Shown one piece after another: positions 62,952-64,000 of a DNA stretch of 64,000 bases (its first letter is position 1; each line of letters begins with the position of its first letter). The notes under the pieces were generated by a model. That model was not told the DNA's origin, made no database searches, and was given only the letters and a program-made list of their open reading frames with translations. The DNA is from Pseudomonadota bacterium (GTDB taxonomy: Bacteria; CALINM01): contig JAOABK010000001.1 in the NCBI GenBank assembly GCA_026418415.1, positions 71,080 to 135,079 on the forward strand, read 5' to 3'. Both the position numbers and the translations under genes were made by a program.

Positions 62952-63781
62952 GCTTTAAAAAAAAGATTAGTAAGTTTTTTTCAAACTTTTCAGAGGATGA
63001 GTGCTTAAATCATGCTGCATCAATTGCATACTTTTCTGTGCTGTCCTCATTGCCCATTGTTTTTTTAATATCCAATATAATAGGATTTTTAACTGGCTCT
63101 GATGTAAGGGTCATCAAGAAGGTATATAATATTGTATCCTATTATATTCCAAATTTAAATTATGATACATGGGTGAAATTAACTGGATTGTTTGCTAAAA
63201 CAAGTTATAGTTTAAATGTTTTAAGCATAATAATACTATTTTTCAGTGGGACAATGATTTTTAGTGCTATTGACAAGGGCTTGAAAAGTATATTTAAGAA
63301 GTTTTTGAAAAAAGAAAGGGGTAGTATAAAAAATCTTTTTATCTATGCCAGTTCTATCTTTTTTCTCGCCTTTCTTGTTTTTCTTTATCTTCTTTTAGAC
63401 ATGGCTTTAGTATTTTTAAAACAGTTATCTCTAAAAGAGAACTATTTATTCCTAAGGCCAATAATAAGGTTCAGCAAGTATTATATGACACTTGTTCCTT
63501 TTCTTTTACAGATCCTGTTAGTAGCTTTTATTTTTTATCTTTTTGTACCGGTAAAATTGCATATAAAGAAAATTTTAATTGCATCTCTTTATACAGTTTT
63601 CATGTGGTTCTTAGCGGTTAGAGCCTTTTCTTGGTATGTAAACTATATACCTACCTATAATTTAATTTATGGATCTATGAGTATTTTTATAATTTTTATT
63701 AGTTGGAGTTTTTATAGCGCTGTAATTTTCTTGTCTGGTGCTGAAATCTTAAAGGTAATGATTGATAAAAATGAAAGCTAA
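62948..63781 (+). CDS. YihY family inner membrane protein
   Basis: A 277-residue protein with six membrane segments. LNHAASIAYFSVLSSLPIVFLISNIIGF, then later YNLIYGSMSIFIIFISWSFYSAVIFLSGAEI are the family core (YihY/BrkB, formerly called RNase BN). Function is unknown; a transport or envelope role is supposed. It overlaps pyrD by 4 bases and the next gene by 11. Basic N-terminus and tail stay in the cytoplasm. Confidence 0.88.
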   Translation: MSFKKKISKFFSNFSEDECLNHAASIAYFSVLSSLPIVFLISNIIGFLTGSDVRVIKKVYNIVSYYIPNLNYDTWVKLTGLFAKTSYSLNVLSIIILFFSGTMIFSAIDKGLKSIFKKFLKKERGSIKNLFIYASSIFFLAFLVFLYLLLDMALVFLKQLSLKENYLFLRPIIRFSKYYMTLVPFLLQILLVAFIFYLFVPVKLHIKKILIASLYTVFMWFLAVRAFSWYVNYIPTYNLIYGSMSIFIIFISWSFYSAVIFLSGAEILKVMIDKNES

Positions 63782-64000
63782 CTTTATTTTGTTTGTACTG
63801 ATATTTCTTTTTTTCCCTTTCTATTCAAATGCCCAGACATTGTATCCCATGATTAGGGAAATAGATTATCAAGACACGCCTTTATATGATTTTTTTATTG
63901 AGTATGAAAAATTTTATAAAAATACCTTTGTGGGTTTATTTTTTGAGTTAAAGATAAATGAATTGGATGAGATAACAAAGAAAGAACTTTATGAACATTT
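63771..64000 (+). CDS. Secreted protein, 3' truncated by window edge
   Basis: Not in the ORF track because it has no stop in the window. From ATG 63771 the 76 visible residues begin with a signal peptide (ANFILFVLIFLFFPFYSNAQ) followed by TLYPMIREIDYQDTPLYDFFIEYEKFYKN. The overlap with the YihY gene supports coding. A tetratricopeptide or outer-membrane role cannot be judged from so little; no family is claimed. Confidence 0.65.
   Translation, partial: MKANFILFVLIFLFFPFYSNAQTLYPMIREIDYQDTPLYDFFIEYEKFYKNTFVGLFFELKINELDEITKKELYEH

Overview
The window is a chromosomal stretch of an AT-rich bacterium, almost wholly coding. There are about 56 protein genes, one tRNA, and no gap over 300 bases. 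I see no insertion sequence, phage, integrase, CRISPR or toxin-antitoxin gene. Several features suggest an anaerobic or microaerophilic, Gram-negative-like organism of the Desulfobacterota / Nitrospirota / Deferribacterota kind: delta-60 repeats, a PurS-PurL fusion with separate PurQ, a pheA-hisC-aroF-tyrA cluster, PyrK-dependent PyrD, rubrerythrin-like and bacterioferritin genes, FeoB, many lipoprotein signals, and ResB/CcsA-type proteins. This placement is inference; I cannot name the genus.

Layout. 1-6.4 kb holds the 3' part of a giant secreted fibronectin-III / DUF2341 protein and a small secreted partner. 6.5-8.3 kb has a heavy-metal-binding protein, a CDF metal exporter, tadA and tRNA-Ser(CGA). 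8.4-13.7 kb has a flavin oxidoreductase and the rpsO-pnp-M16 peptidase-dut run. 13.7-15.1 kb (minus) has a secreted nuclease, a ferritin-like protein and a 48-residue zinc ribbon absent from the ORF track. 15.3-27.6 kb is a tight metabolic run: ilvE, a secreted unknown, guaB, guaA, dnaE, pheA, hisC, aroF, tyrA. 27.7-33.6 kb has a two-component system, then feoB, a zinc ribbon, a DtxR-FeoA regulator and thiL. 33.6-37.1 kb (minus) has a DUF2723 membrane protein, a tiny membrane protein, FmdB, rpmB and nth. 37.2-39.6 kb has truD, a P-type-ATPase-like HAD protein and a lipid-anchored hydrolase. 39.8-43.8 kb is a second giant secreted protein with 14 delta-60 repeats. 43.9-59.9 kb (minus) has a divergent cytochrome-c-assembly-like trio, an MBL hydrolase, bacterioferritin, TerC, and most of de novo purine synthesis (purN, M, F, Q, L, B) with pyrE and mnmG. 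59.9-64 kb (plus) has a YhcC-type radical SAM gene, rimI, pyrK, pyrD, a YihY protein and a truncated secreted gene.

Genes work together in recognisable sets: GMP synthesis (guaB-guaA) facing the pur cluster; tyrosine/phenylalanine synthesis; pyrimidine synthesis (pyrE, pyrK, pyrD); iron uptake, control and storage (feoB, DtxR-FeoA, bfr, rubrerythrin-like); and RNA and translation functions (rpsO, pnp, tadA, truD, mnmG, rimI, rpmB).

The least ordinary things are these. The giant FN3 protein alternates two cysteine-pattern modules strictly and has DUF2341 nested in an FN3 loop at a four-module period. The CcsA-like protein has lost the WWD tryptophans and aspartate. A perfect intrinsic terminator lies between a response regulator and its kinase. 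The bacterioferritin promoter has a 14-bp palindrome in its spacer. Several promoters use extended -10 boxes placed so close to the start codon that the mRNAs may be leaderless. I did not find a clear new defence or mobile system.
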